Positions 1-8,820 are shown, counted from the first letter of the stretch. The stretch: DNA of 36,828 nucleotides from UBA1231 sp045652765 (GCA_045652765.1 JAZOLG010000013.1:1-36828); one strand, 5' to 3'. Program-made: numbers and translations. The notes: generated from the sequence alone by a model not told the origin.

Positions 1-2
1 AA

Positions 3-1238
3 AAAATATTTAATAAAAAAGCTGATATTATTCTTAAAACAGAATATGAAATAGATCAAGTATTGGATATACTAAATGCTGATTTAAAATTAAATGATAA
101 TGTTGACAATTTAAAAATTAATAAATTGTTAAACTCAATAATTCAATATGCAATTGATAGCTATTCTAGTGATGTACATTTTGAATATGAAAAAGATTAC
201 GTAGGTGTAAGATTTCGAATTGATGGGGCTTTAAACGAAATGTTTAGAATATCAATAGATTCATATCATGTACTTTTAAATAAAATAAAGATTTTATCGT
301 CATTAGATTTAACTAATAACTTAACTCCTATGGATGGACATTTTAATTATGAATATAAAAATGTTAAACATGATATAAGAGTGTCAATTATTCCTACACT
401 TTATGGATTGAGGATGGTGCTTAGAGTTTTTTATAATGAGATAATGAATTATGAGTTGGATCTACTAGGATTTAGCGAGGAACAACTTAATGATATAAAA
501 AAAAGTCTAACAAAAAATGGCTTAATTGTCGTAACTGGTCCTACAGGAAGTGGTAAAACAACGACTTTATATAGTATTTTGAATTATCTAAAAAATGATT
601 ATAAAAATATTATGACAATTGAAGATCCTGTTGAAAATGAAATTGAACATGTTTCGCAGATTCCTTTAAACAAAATGGAATATAGTCAAATTTTAAAATC
701 AATTGTCAGACAAGATCCTGACATTATAATGGTTGGTGAAATAAGGGATTTTGAAACAGCGGCAAATGCTATTAGATTGGCTCAAACAGGACACTTGGTA
801 CTTGCAACAATACATTCTACAGATGCATTGGGCGTTATTTCTAAATTAATAAATATGAATATCCAAAAATACTTATTAGTAGATACATTAAAATTAATAA
901 TTTCGCAGCGCTTAATTAGAAAACCTTGTAGTTATTGTAATTTTGAATATCAACCATCTGATGAGTTATTAAAAAAATTTAATTTAGATAGTGAAAATAG
1001 TTTTATGTCAACTAGTGGTTGTAAAAAATGCTTAAATACAGGATACAAAGGTAGACTTATGATTAGTGAAGTAATTAAAATTGATGAAGATACTAAAGAA
1101 ATGATTTTCAATCGTAATAATAGGAAATTGTTATTAAGTTCGAACCCTAAAAAATTTATGAAGTTTCAAGTAATTGAGAAATTAAAAAATAAAGAAGTTA
1201 CATATGATGAAGTAGTACGAAGCGGTATTATTGATTAA
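3..1238 (+). CDS. Type IV pilus / competence assembly ATPase (GspE/PilB/ComGA family), 5'-truncated by window edge
   Basis: Hexameric secretion ATPase that powers pilin polymerisation at the inner face of the membrane. The frame is open back to base 3, so a TTG at 63 is not the true start and an N-terminal part is missing. Counting from that TTG, visible motifs are the Walker A GPTGSGKTT (about 159-167), the Asp box IEDPVE, Walker B VGEIRD, the His box ATIHSTDA, and a four-cysteine zinc site (CSYC followed by CKKC) with the usual GYKGR ending. All catalytic elements look intact. It is followed after 50 bases by two prepilin genes, so it is the motor of that pseudopilus. No GspF/ComGB-type platform gene lies between it and the pilins, unlike the Bacillus comG order, so the platform must lie upstream or elsewhere. 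PilT (retraction) is less likely because PilT lacks the four-cysteine module. Confidence 0.93.
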   Translation, partial: KIFNKKADIILKTEYEIDQVLDILNADLKLNDNVDNLKINKLLNSIIQYAIDSYSSDVHFEYEKDYVGVRFRIDGALNEMFRISIDSYHVLLNKIKILSSLDLTNNLTPMDGHFNYEYKNVKHDIRVSIIPTLYGLRMVLRVFYNEIMNYELDLLGFSEEQLNDIKKSLTKNGLIVVTGPTGSGKTTTLYSILNYLKNDYKNIMTIEDPVENEIEHVSQIPLNKMEYSQILKSIVRQDPDIIMVGEIRDFETAANAIRLAQTGHLVLATIHSTDALGVISKLINMNIQKYLLVDTLKLIISQRLIRKPCSYCNFEYQPSDELLKKFNLDSENSFMSTSGCKKCLNTGYKGRLMISEVIKIDEDTKEMIFNRNNRKLLLSSNPKKFMKFQVIEKLKNKEVTYDEVVRSGIID

Positions 1239-1288
1239 TTTATCTTGTTATTAATAGGTTGCAATTATATTAAAACAGGAGGAAAAAA

Positions 1289-1675
1289 ATGAAAAAATTA
1301 CTTAAAAGAAAATTAAAGAAAGGTTTTACATTAATCGAAGTATTAATTACTATTACAATTGTGGGTATTATTTCCAGTGTTGCACTTGTGTCATATAAAA
1401 ATTATGTTACAACATCAAACGAAGTCGCAACAAAACAAGAAATGACTCAACTTGCACAAGTTTACCAAATGGGTATGGCAACAGGTGAGATTGACTTATC
1501 TGGCAGTATAACATATGATTTATTAAGCGCTTATTATACAACTGTAACTGGTACAGATATGCCTTATACTAATCAAGAATTGTCTTATGTAGATAATAAC
1601 AAACTTCAATTAGAAAGAAGAGGTATTATTGTACAATATGATTTAACTACAAATAAAATGGAAGTAAATGAATAA
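1289..1675 (+). CDS. Prepilin-like protein, major pseudopilin candidate (ComGC-like)
   Basis: A 128-residue protein with a textbook type IV prepilin N-terminus: a short basic leader (MKKLLKRKLKKG), then the prepilin peptidase site G|FTLIE with Glu at mature position 5, then a hydrophobic helix rich in Ile/Thr/Val. After cleavage and assembly it would form a surface pilus or competence pseudopilus. The start is an ATG with a perfect AGGAGG eight bases upstream. No cysteine pair such as that in ComGC is present, so the mature protein is not disulfide-stabilised in the Bacillus manner. It is co-transcribed with the ATPase upstream and overlaps the next pilin gene by eight bases. It could be a true type IV pilin rather than a competence pseudopilin; the sequence alone does not decide. 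Confidence 0.88.
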   Translation: MKKLLKRKLKKGFTLIEVLITITIVGIISSVALVSYKNYVTTSNEVATKQEMTQLAQVYQMGMATGEIDLSGSITYDLLSAYYTTVTGTDMPYTNQELSYVDNNKLQLERRGIIVQYDLTTNKMEVNE

Positions 1676-2186
1676 AGGTTTTACTTTAATTGAAGTAATT
1701 ATATCAATTACAATTATAGGAATCATTAGTAGCATAATGATTCCTACTTATAAAAATTATGATAAAACAAAAGAAACTTTGGTTGTAAAAGAAAAAACAT
1801 TAGTTATTCAAAATGAAATAATGACTTTCTTAAACAACAAATTATTAGATACAAATCAGACGTACCCAATCATAGGATTATCTTCATCAACATATTTAAA
1901 TGTAAATAATGTTTCTGTAAATTCATTGAAGACTTTTGTAAGGGGTTGTATGACATATTCTAAAGTGCTGGATATTAATTCTTTTACAAAGATTATAGAA
2001 CAAGAATTTAGTGGTTTTACATATGGTATTGGTTATATTGATATTAAAATGACATATCAAAGCGGCGAATATGTGGTAATTAAATTTAAAATTACTGATA
2101 ATCAAATAAATTACAAAGATGTTGCATTAATACATTCAGTCACATATTATAATAAGGATGGTCTATTTTACGAAGCATTTATGTAG
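1668..2186 (+). CDS. Second prepilin-like protein (minor pseudopilin)
   Basis: A 172-residue protein starting MNKGFTLIEVI, with the same peptidase site (G|FTLIE) after only four leader residues and a single N-terminal hydrophobic helix. The start codon overlaps the stop region of the preceding pilin gene by eight bases, indicating translational coupling. The longer globular part, with the sequence VSVNSLKTFVRGCM near the middle, resembles no subunit I can name. By size and position it fits a minor pseudopilin (ComGD/E/F/G-like). It is the last gene of the pilus operon here; no obvious terminator hairpin follows before the next promoter. Confidence 0.82.
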   Translation: MNKGFTLIEVIISITIIGIISSIMIPTYKNYDKTKETLVVKEKTLVIQNEIMTFLNNKLLDTNQTYPIIGLSSSTYLNVNNVSVNSLKTFVRGCMTYSKVLDINSFTKIIEQEFSGFTYGIGYIDIKMTYQSGEYVVIKFKITDNQINYKDVALIHSVTYYNKDGLFYEAFM

Positions 2187-2204
2187 ATAAAATTAATTGA
2201 TTTC

Positions 2205-2233
2205 TTGAAAGAGTTACTTTTTTGGTGTATAAT
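2205..2233 (+). promoter_or_regulatory. Sigma-A type promoter of the glycosidase gene
   Basis: TTGAAA at 2205-2210 and TATAAT at 2228-2233 with exactly 17 bases between. It lies just after the pilin stop and 32 bases before the ATG at 2265, so the glycosidase gene is probably transcribed separately from the pilus operon. Confidence 0.75.
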
Positions 2234-2264
2234 AATAATGTAAATAAAAAGAAAGGTGAATAAC

Positions 2265-4346
2265 ATGAAAAAAATATTTAATAAATTTATAATATGTGCA
2301 TTATTTATGTTAATTAATGTATTCTTGTTTAGCAATTCACTTTCAATTAATGCCGAAAGTGAACTATATCAAGAAATTTCTCGTAAAGAAACTGTAGTGT
2401 TGAATGATGTTGTATGGACAAACATAATCGCTAATACAAAAACTACTATGCCAAAAGGTTGGGATTCGGGGTATGGAAGTAAAATTCCTATTGATGTTAA
2501 TCGATGGTATGGGCAAAGTATAAATTTATTTGAAGTACCAAGAATTTTGGATGCCGATGGAAACCAAAAATATGAAATCATTGCATGGAGTGTTCAAGGT
2601 AATCAACAATGGGATTTCAAAGGTATGACTGCCATTGCTCAAGATTTTGAAAAGAAGAACCCAGAATATATTGTTATTGGTGGTATTAATGGTGATTTCT
2701 ATGATTGGCATACTACTAAAGATTACCCTAATAGTGGAAATGGTATGGAAGTTCAAAATGGTGAAGTAATTCGTCCATTCCGCGGTGGTAATGAGGCTGT
2801 AGGATTTAAAAATAATAATGATCCTGATCAAATTGTTTATGCTAGTAATACATATAATCACTTTTCGTCTAATCCATATTTAACAATTTATAATAATGAT
2901 GGTACGGTTTTAAAAGAAGTAGAATTAGATGGTCTTAATCTTGCAAACTTAGAAAATGGTCAAACTGCAGCTTATTTTCCAAGACTAGAAAATGTTTATT
3001 TATATGATGAATTTGGAAATTCTGTACCTAATTCATATGGTGAACCAACTATTAAAGAACGTTTATTTCATAAACCTTCTTTAGCAGAAGGTACTGCTAT
3101 TTATGTAATTGATGGTGAAAAAGTTATTTATCAAGCTAATGATAAGAGTTATTATGGTAAAGGTAAAATAACTAATATAAACGATGACACAGAAATTGTA
3201 CCAAATAGTTTTGCAATAGTCTCAAAAAATCAAGAATTATTAAATTTATTACAAAAAGATGTAATGATTAGAGTACAATATAAAGTGACTGATCCAGAAT
3301 TAAGTCAATCAGAAAATATTATGGGTAGTGGACATGTATTAATGAAAGATGGTAATTTCGCTGAATACTATCAAGAAGAATATTATAGCACTAGAGCACC
3401 TAGAACAATAATTGGTTGTAAACCTGATGGTACTGTATGTTTATTGACTATGGATGGCAGACAAGCTAATTTAAATTATTATGGTACAAATCAACAAGAA
3501 ATTAATACTATTTTGACTGAATTAGGCATTGATGATGCTTATTTACTAGACGGTGGTGGATCTTCAACATTCTTTGTACGTGAAAATGATGGATTCATTG
3601 TAAAAAATTCTCCTAGTGATGGTCAACAAAGATCTGTAAGTAATGGTTTCCTAATCGTTACTAAAAAGGATACTTCTGTAAAAATTAAAAATGTAGAGCC
3701 TACAATTTCCAGCTTAACATTTGAATTAGATTCTGAACAAATGGCTAGTCATATTACTAAATCTTATATGACTTTAAATGGTGAAACAAAACCATTTGAA
3801 AATGGAAAAGTTACTTTTGATAACTTAGATTCTAATACAGAATATAAATACTCATTAAGTTATGACACAGAATTATATAAAAATATCCCTACTACATTAT
3901 TTAATTCTGCTACTACGCTAAAGAAAACACCTAAAATTACATTAGGTGAATTAACTGAAGATGATCAATATTTCTATCCTACTTTTACTATTGAAGATCC
4001 TGATCGTGCATTACAAATAACAGAAGTATTGTTGATTGATAAAGCAACAAATAAAACTGTAGATGATGATATGTATGATCCTGATGAACCTTCAAAAGTA
4101 TTAAAGTTAAAGAAAAAAGCTAATATTACTGAATATGAATGTGTAGTTCATTATTTCTATAGAAGCGGTGTTGGACAAGATTTAATCGAATTAGAATTAA
4201 AATATGAAATGAATAAACAAGAAGAACAAAATCCACAAGAACAACCAAAAGAAGAAAAGAAAGGTTGTAAATCAGGATTTGTATATGTTACTCCTATAAT
4301 TGGAGCTTGTTCATTAATCTTAATTAAATCAAGAAAAAATGATTAG
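2265..4346 (+). CDS. Secreted phosphodiester glycosidase family protein (NAGPA/DUF2233 domain) with C-terminal hydrophobic anchor
   Basis: A protein of 693 residues. I choose ATG 2265 over an in-frame GTG at 2256 because the AAAGGTG Shine-Dalgarno sequence lies across that GTG at the right distance from the ATG. Residues 1 to about 31 are a signal peptide ending in NAES. The core (about 130-470) has the marks of the phosphodiester glycosidase fold: GGINGDFYD, a TIIGCKPDG strand pair and LLDGGGSS (Asp at about 429). Human NAGPA, the uncovering enzyme, removes GlcNAc from a phosphodiester. Bacterial members are thought to act on phosphodiester-linked sugars of the envelope or exopolysaccharide, but the substrate here is unknown. 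After about residue 470 come Ig-like segments, an acidic/Gln-rich linker (QEEQNPQEQPKEEKK), then GCKSG, a hydrophobic stretch and a basic tail, which looks like a membrane anchor or sorting signal. The gene stands alone between a promoter and a terminator. Confidence 0.85.
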   Translation: MKKIFNKFIICALFMLINVFLFSNSLSINAESELYQEISRKETVVLNDVVWTNIIANTKTTMPKGWDSGYGSKIPIDVNRWYGQSINLFEVPRILDADGNQKYEIIAWSVQGNQQWDFKGMTAIAQDFEKKNPEYIVIGGINGDFYDWHTTKDYPNSGNGMEVQNGEVIRPFRGGNEAVGFKNNNDPDQIVYASNTYNHFSSNPYLTIYNNDGTVLKEVELDGLNLANLENGQTAAYFPRLENVYLYDEFGNSVPNSYGEPTIKERLFHKPSLAEGTAIYVIDGEKVIYQANDKSYYGKGKITNINDDTEIVPNSFAIVSKNQELLNLLQKDVMIRVQYKVTDPELSQSENIMGSGHVLMKDGNFAEYYQEEYYSTRAPRTIIGCKPDGTVCLLTMDGRQANLNYYGTNQQEINTILTELGIDDAYLLDGGGSSTFFVRENDGFIVKNSPSDGQQRSVSNGFLIVTKKDTSVKIKNVEPTISSLTFELDSEQMASHITKSYMTLNGETKPFENGKVTFDNLDSNTEYKYSLSYDTELYKNIPTTLFNSATTLKKTPKITLGELTEDDQYFYPTFTIEDPDRALQITEVLLIDKATNKTVDDDMYDPDEPSKVLKLKKKANITEYECVVHYFYRSGVGQDLIELELKYEMNKQEEQNPQEQPKEEKKGCKSGFVYVTPIIGACSLILIKSRKND

Positions 4347-4351
4347 TATTA

Positions 4352-4385
4352 ATAGTTGGAAGTTTTGCTTCCAACTATTTTTTAC
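4352..4385 (+). terminator. Intrinsic terminator after the glycosidase gene
   Basis: A perfect 12-base-pair stem (AATAGTTGGAAG with CTTCCAACTATT) and a five-base loop, followed by a T run. It closes the glycosidase transcript. Confidence 0.92.
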
Positions 4386-4398
4386 TTGAATTAATAAA

Positions 4399-4430
4399 TT
4401 GACTTTTTTTGAAAAATGTTGTAATATAAT
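4399..4430 (+). promoter_or_regulatory. Probable promoter of the DUF368/truB transcript
   Basis: TTGACT at 4399-4404 followed after 17 bases by TAATAT (4422-4427); an overlapping TATAAT at 4425-4430 is closer to consensus but sits 20 bases away. It lies between a terminator and the next gene, so some promoter must be here. Confidence 0.5.
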
Positions 4431-4486
4431 ATAGATGTATAAACATAGTTTTTAGTGTATTTAATTTAAAAAAAGGGGTAATATAT

Positions 4487-5260
4487 TTGAAAAGGTTTTT
4501 AAATGCTATAATTATTGGTATATCGTATGTTATACCTGGTGTTTGCAGCTCGACTACCGCTAACTCATTAGGCGAATATCAAAACATATTAGAAATCACA
4601 GGTAATTTTTATCGCTTACGTGTTTTGAAAAAGCATATAAACTTAATATTTGGAATTTTAATCGGTGGAATAATATCTGTTATCGGTTTAAGTTTAATTG
4701 TAGATAATTATATATGCTTATTATTGAGTATCTTTTTGGGCCTAAATATAGGATTGTTTAAATTTGAAAATTTTGATTTAAAAAATCTTTTGTATTCAAT
4801 TTTGGGGATAGTATTTGTGCTTTTGTTAACAATAAATTTCAATATTTCTTTAAATAATAATATATTTGCTTATATTGTAACAGGTTTTGTTGTTGCATTA
4901 GGTTTTGTTTTGCCAGGATTAAGTGGATCTTTGTTAATGCTTAGTATGGGTGTTTATCAAGATATACTATATCGTGTAAGTTATTTGTTGCAAGGTCAAT
5001 TAAAAATTGATATAGAAATTATTTTATTTGTAGTGTTTTTGGCTATTGGTATAATAATGTGGTCTAAAATATTATTTAAGTTATTAAAAAGCAATAATAT
5101 TCATTTTAATTCATTTATTAAGGGGATGTCAATAAGCGGAATAGCGTTGCTTGCATATGAAACTTTTTACAATGCTCATAAATTATGGTTAATACTGGTT
5201 TTAGGAATTTTATCAATTTTAACGATAGTTTTTACTAGAGTAATTAAAAAGAAAATTTAA
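4487..5260 (+). CDS. DUF368 family membrane protein (PopT-like undecaprenyl-phosphate transporter)
   Basis: A 257-residue, very hydrophobic protein with about seven to eight membrane segments. It has the two inverted DUF368 signatures: an early IPGVCSSTTANSLGEYQ and a late LPGLSGSLLMLSMGVYQ, corresponding to the PGxSGG-type re-entrant motifs. DUF368 proteins (PopT) have been shown to return the lipid carrier undecaprenyl phosphate across the membrane for cell-wall synthesis. The first motif is divergent (Cys-Ser-Ser where Ser-Gly-Gly is usual). The start is a TTG at 4487 preceded by AGGGG. truB begins 11 bases after the stop, so the two are probably cotranscribed. DedA proteins do the same job but look different. 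Family assignment is firm; substrate follows from the family. Confidence 0.85.
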   Translation: MKRFLNAIIIGISYVIPGVCSSTTANSLGEYQNILEITGNFYRLRVLKKHINLIFGILIGGIISVIGLSLIVDNYICLLLSIFLGLNIGLFKFENFDLKNLLYSILGIVFVLLLTINFNISLNNNIFAYIVTGFVVALGFVLPGLSGSLLMLSMGVYQDILYRVSYLLQGQLKIDIEIILFVVFLAIGIIMWSKILFKLLKSNNIHFNSFIKGMSISGIALLAYETFYNAHKLWLILVLGILSILTIVFTRVIKKKI

Positions 5261-5270
5261 GAGGATTTAT

Positions 5271-6152
5271 ATGAATGGGATTTTATTAGTTAATAAAGAA
5301 AAAAACATGACTAGTCATGATGTTGTAAATAAAATAAGAAGAATTTTTAATATCAAAAAAGTAGGACATGTTGGTACTTTGGATCCTATTTCCACAGGTG
5401 TTTTAGTGGTTTTGCTCGGAAATGCAACTAAATTGGCTCCATTTCTCGAAAATGATTCTAAAGAGTATATTGCAAGTATTAGATTTGGATTTTCAACTGA
5501 TACATATGATATCACAGGAAAAATTATTGAACAATATGATGAATTTTTAGTCGATGTTGATTCGCTGGATAATATTTTAAACGACATTATTGGCATTCAA
5601 GAACAAAGGCCACCTATTTATTCTGCAGTTAAAGTTGCAGGCAAAAAATTATATGAATATGCTAGAAGTAATAAAACTGTTGATATACCAACTAGACAAG
5701 TTGAAGTTTATAAAGCAGAAAGAATAAGTGAAATCAGCAATAACGAATATACAAGTTGTGATGTAGTTTTTAATGTATCAAAGGGAACTTACATTAGAAG
5801 CATCATCGAAGAAATTGGTAAGAGGATTGGAATTCCTTGCTGTATGGAAGGATTAACAAGAACAAGAAGTGGTAATTTTTTAATAGAAAATGCTTACTCA
5901 TTAAATGATATTAAAATAGGAAATTTTCAATTAATAAATCCACTAGAAATATTAGAAATGCCGATAATAAATGTCGATAATAATTCCGAAATTTATAAAA
6001 AATCTATTAATGGAATGAAGATATCTCCTAATATTTTTGAAGAAAAACCAAACAAGTTTGCTGTATCATGTGATAATAAATTAATTGCGATTTATGAGCT
6101 TTGTTCAAATGAAATACCTCATTATAAATCTATTAGAGTTTGGAATGATTAA
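5271..6152 (+). CDS. truB: tRNA pseudouridine(55) synthase
   Basis: A 293-residue protein that isomerises uridine 55 in the T-psi-C loop of tRNA. The N-terminus MNGILLVNKEKNMTSHDVV and the catalytic GHVGTLDP motif (Asp at about residue 38) are diagnostic. Further TruB motifs are RPPIYSAVKVAGKKLYEYAR and KGTYIRSIIEEIG, followed by a C-terminal PUA-like part. Length is normal for bacteria. It follows the DUF368 gene by 10 bases with a GAGG Shine-Dalgarno site and lies upstream of rpsO, as in many Bacillota, but rpsO has its own promoter here. Confidence 0.97.
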   Translation: MNGILLVNKEKNMTSHDVVNKIRRIFNIKKVGHVGTLDPISTGVLVVLLGNATKLAPFLENDSKEYIASIRFGFSTDTYDITGKIIEQYDEFLVDVDSLDNILNDIIGIQEQRPPIYSAVKVAGKKLYEYARSNKTVDIPTRQVEVYKAERISEISNNEYTSCDVVFNVSKGTYIRSIIEEIGKRIGIPCCMEGLTRTRSGNFLIENAYSLNDIKIGNFQLINPLEILEMPIINVDNNSEIYKKSINGMKISPNIFEEKPNKFAVSCDNKLIAIYELCSNEIPHYKSIRVWND

Positions 6153-6164
6153 TTTATAATTTAC

Positions 6165-6193
6165 TTGATTTTTTATTAAAAAAGTTGTATAAT
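6165..6193 (+). promoter_or_regulatory. Sigma-A type promoter of rpsO
   Basis: TTGATT at 6165-6170 and TATAAT at 6188-6193 with 17 bases between. Transcription would start near 6200, giving a leader of about 80 bases. Confidence 0.8.
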
Positions 6194-6199
6194 AATAAA

Positions 6200-6262
6200 G
6201 ACCTTATGCAAGGAAAAACGAAAACTCCGACGTCTTTCGTTGCGTTAGGATACAATATATTA
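6200..6262 (+). promoter_or_regulatory. Structured rpsO leader, candidate S15 autoregulatory element
   Basis: Between the promoter and the Shine-Dalgarno sequence, CCTTATGC (6203-6210 region) can pair with GCGTTAGG (6242-6249) with one mismatch and one G-U. This encloses a strong hairpin ACGAAA/TTTCGT, while CCTT/AAGG offers an alternative small hairpin. A multi-helix leader just upstream of rpsO is where S15 binds its own mRNA in several bacteria. The fold was worked out by eye; membership in a described S15 leader family is not tested. Confidence 0.5.
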
Positions 6263-6278
6263 ATAGGAGGAATTAAAT

Positions 6279-6551
6279 ATGTCTTGCATTAGCAAAGAAC
6301 AAAAAACAGCAATTATTGCTAGTTTTGCACGCGCTGAAGGTGATACTGGTTCACCAGAAGTACAAATTGCGATTTTAACTTATGAGATTAACAAAATTAA
6401 TGCTCATTTAAAAGATCATCCACATGATTTCCATACTCGTCGTGGACTTTTAAAGAAAGTTGGTCATCGTCGTAATTTATTAACATATCTTAAGAATAAA
6501 GACATTCAAAGATATCGTGAACTAATTGCAAAATTAGGTTTAAGAAAATAA
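6279..6551 (+). CDS. rpsO: 30S ribosomal protein S15
   Basis: A 90-residue protein, normal length. The region GDTGSPEVQIAILTYEI followed by HLKDHPHDFHTRRGLL and the RRNLLTYLKNKD segment is the S15 core, which binds the three-way junction of 16S rRNA helices 20-22 and nucleates platform assembly. ATG is preceded by AGGAGG at 6265-6270. It has its own promoter and leader upstream and a terminator downstream, so it can be made independently of truB and pnp. Confidence 0.98.
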   Translation: MSCISKEQKTAIIASFARAEGDTGSPEVQIAILTYEINKINAHLKDHPHDFHTRRGLLKKVGHRRNLLTYLKNKDIQRYRELIAKLGLRK

Positions 6552-6562
6552 TGCTAAATTCT

Positions 6563-6606
6563 GGCACATAAATATAGTAACTAACTATAGTATGTGCCTT
6601 ATTTTT
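6563..6606 (+). terminator. Terminator between rpsO and pnp
   Basis: GGCACATA pairs with TATGTGCC across an AT-rich inner stem (ATAGT/ACTAT) and is followed by TTATTTTTT. It is a bidirectional-looking but T-tailed hairpin; partial read-through into pnp is possible because I see no strong pnp promoter. Confidence 0.8.
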
Positions 6607-6672
6607 TGAAAATTCAAAGATTATATCTTTTAACAATATAAAAAATAATTATCATATAAGAAGGTGAAATAA

Positions 6673-8820
6673 ATGGAAAAACAAGTATTTGAATACGTTC
6701 AACATTGTTATGAAGGCGATCGCAAATTTGTTGTTGAAATTGGTGAACTTGCTAAACAAGCTAGTGGAGCATGTTTAGTTAGATACAACGATACAGCTGT
6801 TTTATCAGCTGCAGTTGGTAGCAAAAACACTTTAGACACAGATTTCTTCCCTCTAACAGTTTTATATCAAGAACGTTTATATGCTGGTGGTAAAATTCCT
6901 GGTGGGTTCTTAAAAAGAGAAGGTCGCCCAACTGAACACGAAACACTAGTATCAAGATTAATCGATAGACCTATTAGACCATTATTTGCAGAAGGATTTA
7001 GAAATGAAGTTCAAGTTGTTAATATGGTTATGTGTGCAAATCCTGATTATTCAAGTCCAATGGCTGCAATGTTAGGCTCAAGCATTGCTTTATGTGTATC
7101 AGACATTCCTTTTGATGGTCCAATTGCTGGCGTAGTTGTTGGTAGAATTAATGGACAATTAGTTATCAATCCTACAACAGAACAATTAGAACAATCAGAT
7201 ATTAATTTAACTGTTGCTGGTACTAAAAATGCTATTAATATGGTTGAAGCAGGTGCTAAACAAGTAAGTGAAGACGATATGTTAGATGCTTTAATGTTTG
7301 GTCATGAAGAAATTAAAAGATTAGTTGCATTTGTTGAAGAAATTACAGCAGCTTGTGGTAAAGAAAAAATGGAAGTTAGTTTATTTGCTATTCCTGAAGA
7401 AATTACTAATGCTGTTTCAGAATACGCAAAAGAAGATCTTATTAAAGCTATTTCAATTCATGAAAAATTAGCAAGACAAGATGCATGTGATGCAATCATT
7501 GAAGATACAAAAGCTCATTTTGAAGAAATGTGGTTATTAGACCCAGAAAAAGAAAAGAAATTATCATATGTTAGTATGTTACTAGAACAATTTACTGCTG
7601 ATGAAGTTAGACGCTTGATTACAGTTGACAAGATTCGTCCAGATGGAAGAAAAGTAGATGAAATTAGACCTTTATCATCTAGAGTCGATATTTTTGAAAG
7701 AACTCATGGTTCTTCATTATTTACTCGTGGTCAAACACAAGCATTATCAGTTGTTACTCTTGGCTCAATCAGTGAATTCCAAATAATTGACGGATTAGGT
7801 GTAGAAGATAGCAAACGTTTCATCTTACACTATAACTTCCCTCAATTTTCAGTAGGTTCAACTGGTAGATATGGTTCTCCTGGCCGTCGTGAAATTGGTC
7901 ATGGAGCACTTGGGGAAAGAGCTTTATTACAAGTAATCCCAAGTGAAGATGAATTCCCATACACAATTCGTGTTGTAAGTGAAATTCTTGAATCAAATGG
8001 TTCATCATCTCAAGCTTCAATTTGTGCTGGTACTTTAGCATTAATGGCTGCTGGTGTACCAATTAAAGCTCCAGTTGCAGGTATTGCAATGGGATTAATT
8101 AGTGATGGTGATAAATATACTATATTGACTGATATTCAAGGATTAGAAGATCACTATGGAGACATGGATTTTAAAGTAGCTGGTACAAGAGATGGTATTA
8201 CTGCTCTTCAAATGGATATCAAAATTCATGGTATCACTAGAGAAATTTTAAAAGAAGCTTTAGCTCAAGCTAAAAAAGGTCGTATGCAAATTTTAGATCA
8301 TATGATGACTACTATTGATGCTGTTAGACCAAATTTAAGCAATTATGCTCCTAAAGTTAAGATGATAAGAATTAATCCTGATAAGATTAAAGATGTTATT
8401 GGATCAGGTGGAAAAATTATTCAAGAAATAATTAAAGATTGCAATGAAGTTAAAATTGATATTGAACAAGATGGACGCGTATTTGTTATGCATTCAGAAT
8501 CTGAATGGATTGACAAAGCGATTGCAATTATTGAGGATTTAACAAAAGAAGCTAAAGTTGGTGAAATATACGAAGTTAAAGTTGTTAAAGTAATGAAATT
8601 TGGCGCATTTGTTGAATTATGGCCTGGTTATGAAGGATTAGTACATATTTCTCAATTAGCTAAAGAAAGAGTCGCAAAAGTCGAAGATGTAGTTCGCGAA
8701 GGTGACGAAATTGTAGTTAAAGTTATGGGATTTGATGAAAAAGGTAAAGTACTGCTTTCAAGAAAAGAAGTGCTTGGTGGATCAAAAGAACCAGAAACTG
8801 AACAAACAACTGAAGAATAA
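6673..8820 (+). CDS. pnp: Polyribonucleotide nucleotidyltransferase (PNPase)
   Basis: A 715-residue phosphorolytic 3'-5' exoribonuclease of mRNA decay that works as a trimer. It shows both RNase PH halves (first with LTVLYQERLYAGGKIPGGF, second with LHYNFPQFSVGSTGR and GHGALGERAL), the linking helical domain, a KH domain with the IGSGGKII loop (about 575-585) and a C-terminal S1 domain with GAFVELWPGYEGLVHIS. Length and order are standard. ATG is preceded by GAAGGTG. It follows rpsO as in most bacteria and precedes the RNase P RNA gene by a few bases, putting two RNA-processing activities side by side. Confidence 0.98.
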   Translation: MEKQVFEYVQHCYEGDRKFVVEIGELAKQASGACLVRYNDTAVLSAAVGSKNTLDTDFFPLTVLYQERLYAGGKIPGGFLKREGRPTEHETLVSRLIDRPIRPLFAEGFRNEVQVVNMVMCANPDYSSPMAAMLGSSIALCVSDIPFDGPIAGVVVGRINGQLVINPTTEQLEQSDINLTVAGTKNAINMVEAGAKQVSEDDMLDALMFGHEEIKRLVAFVEEITAACGKEKMEVSLFAIPEEITNAVSEYAKEDLIKAISIHEKLARQDACDAIIEDTKAHFEEMWLLDPEKEKKLSYVSMLLEQFTADEVRRLITVDKIRPDGRKVDEIRPLSSRVDIFERTHGSSLFTRGQTQALSVVTLGSISEFQIIDGLGVEDSKRFILHYNFPQFSVGSTGRYGSPGRREIGHGALGERALLQVIPSEDEFPYTIRVVSEILESNGSSSQASICAGTLALMAAGVPIKAPVAGIAMGLISDGDKYTILTDIQGLEDHYGDMDFKVAGTRDGITALQMDIKIHGITREILKEALAQAKKGRMQILDHMMTTIDAVRPNLSNYAPKVKMIRINPDKIKDVIGSGGKIIQEIIKDCNEVKIDIEQDGRVFVMHSESEWIDKAIAIIEDLTKEAKVGEIYEVKVVKVMKFGAFVELWPGYEGLVHISQLAKERVAKVEDVVREGDEIVVKVMGFDEKGKVLLSRKEVLGGSKEPETEQTTEE

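Noticed and set aside
1923..2105. Minus-strand 60-codon frame inside the second prepilin gene
   Set aside because: No ribosome site and fully inside a well-supported gene; an antisense shadow of AT-rich coding sequence. The same holds for the minus-strand frames at 2369-2861, 5315-5596, 7820-8062, 10184-10429, 17229-17426, 24145-24369, 29301-29489, 31880-32077 and 34793-35077.
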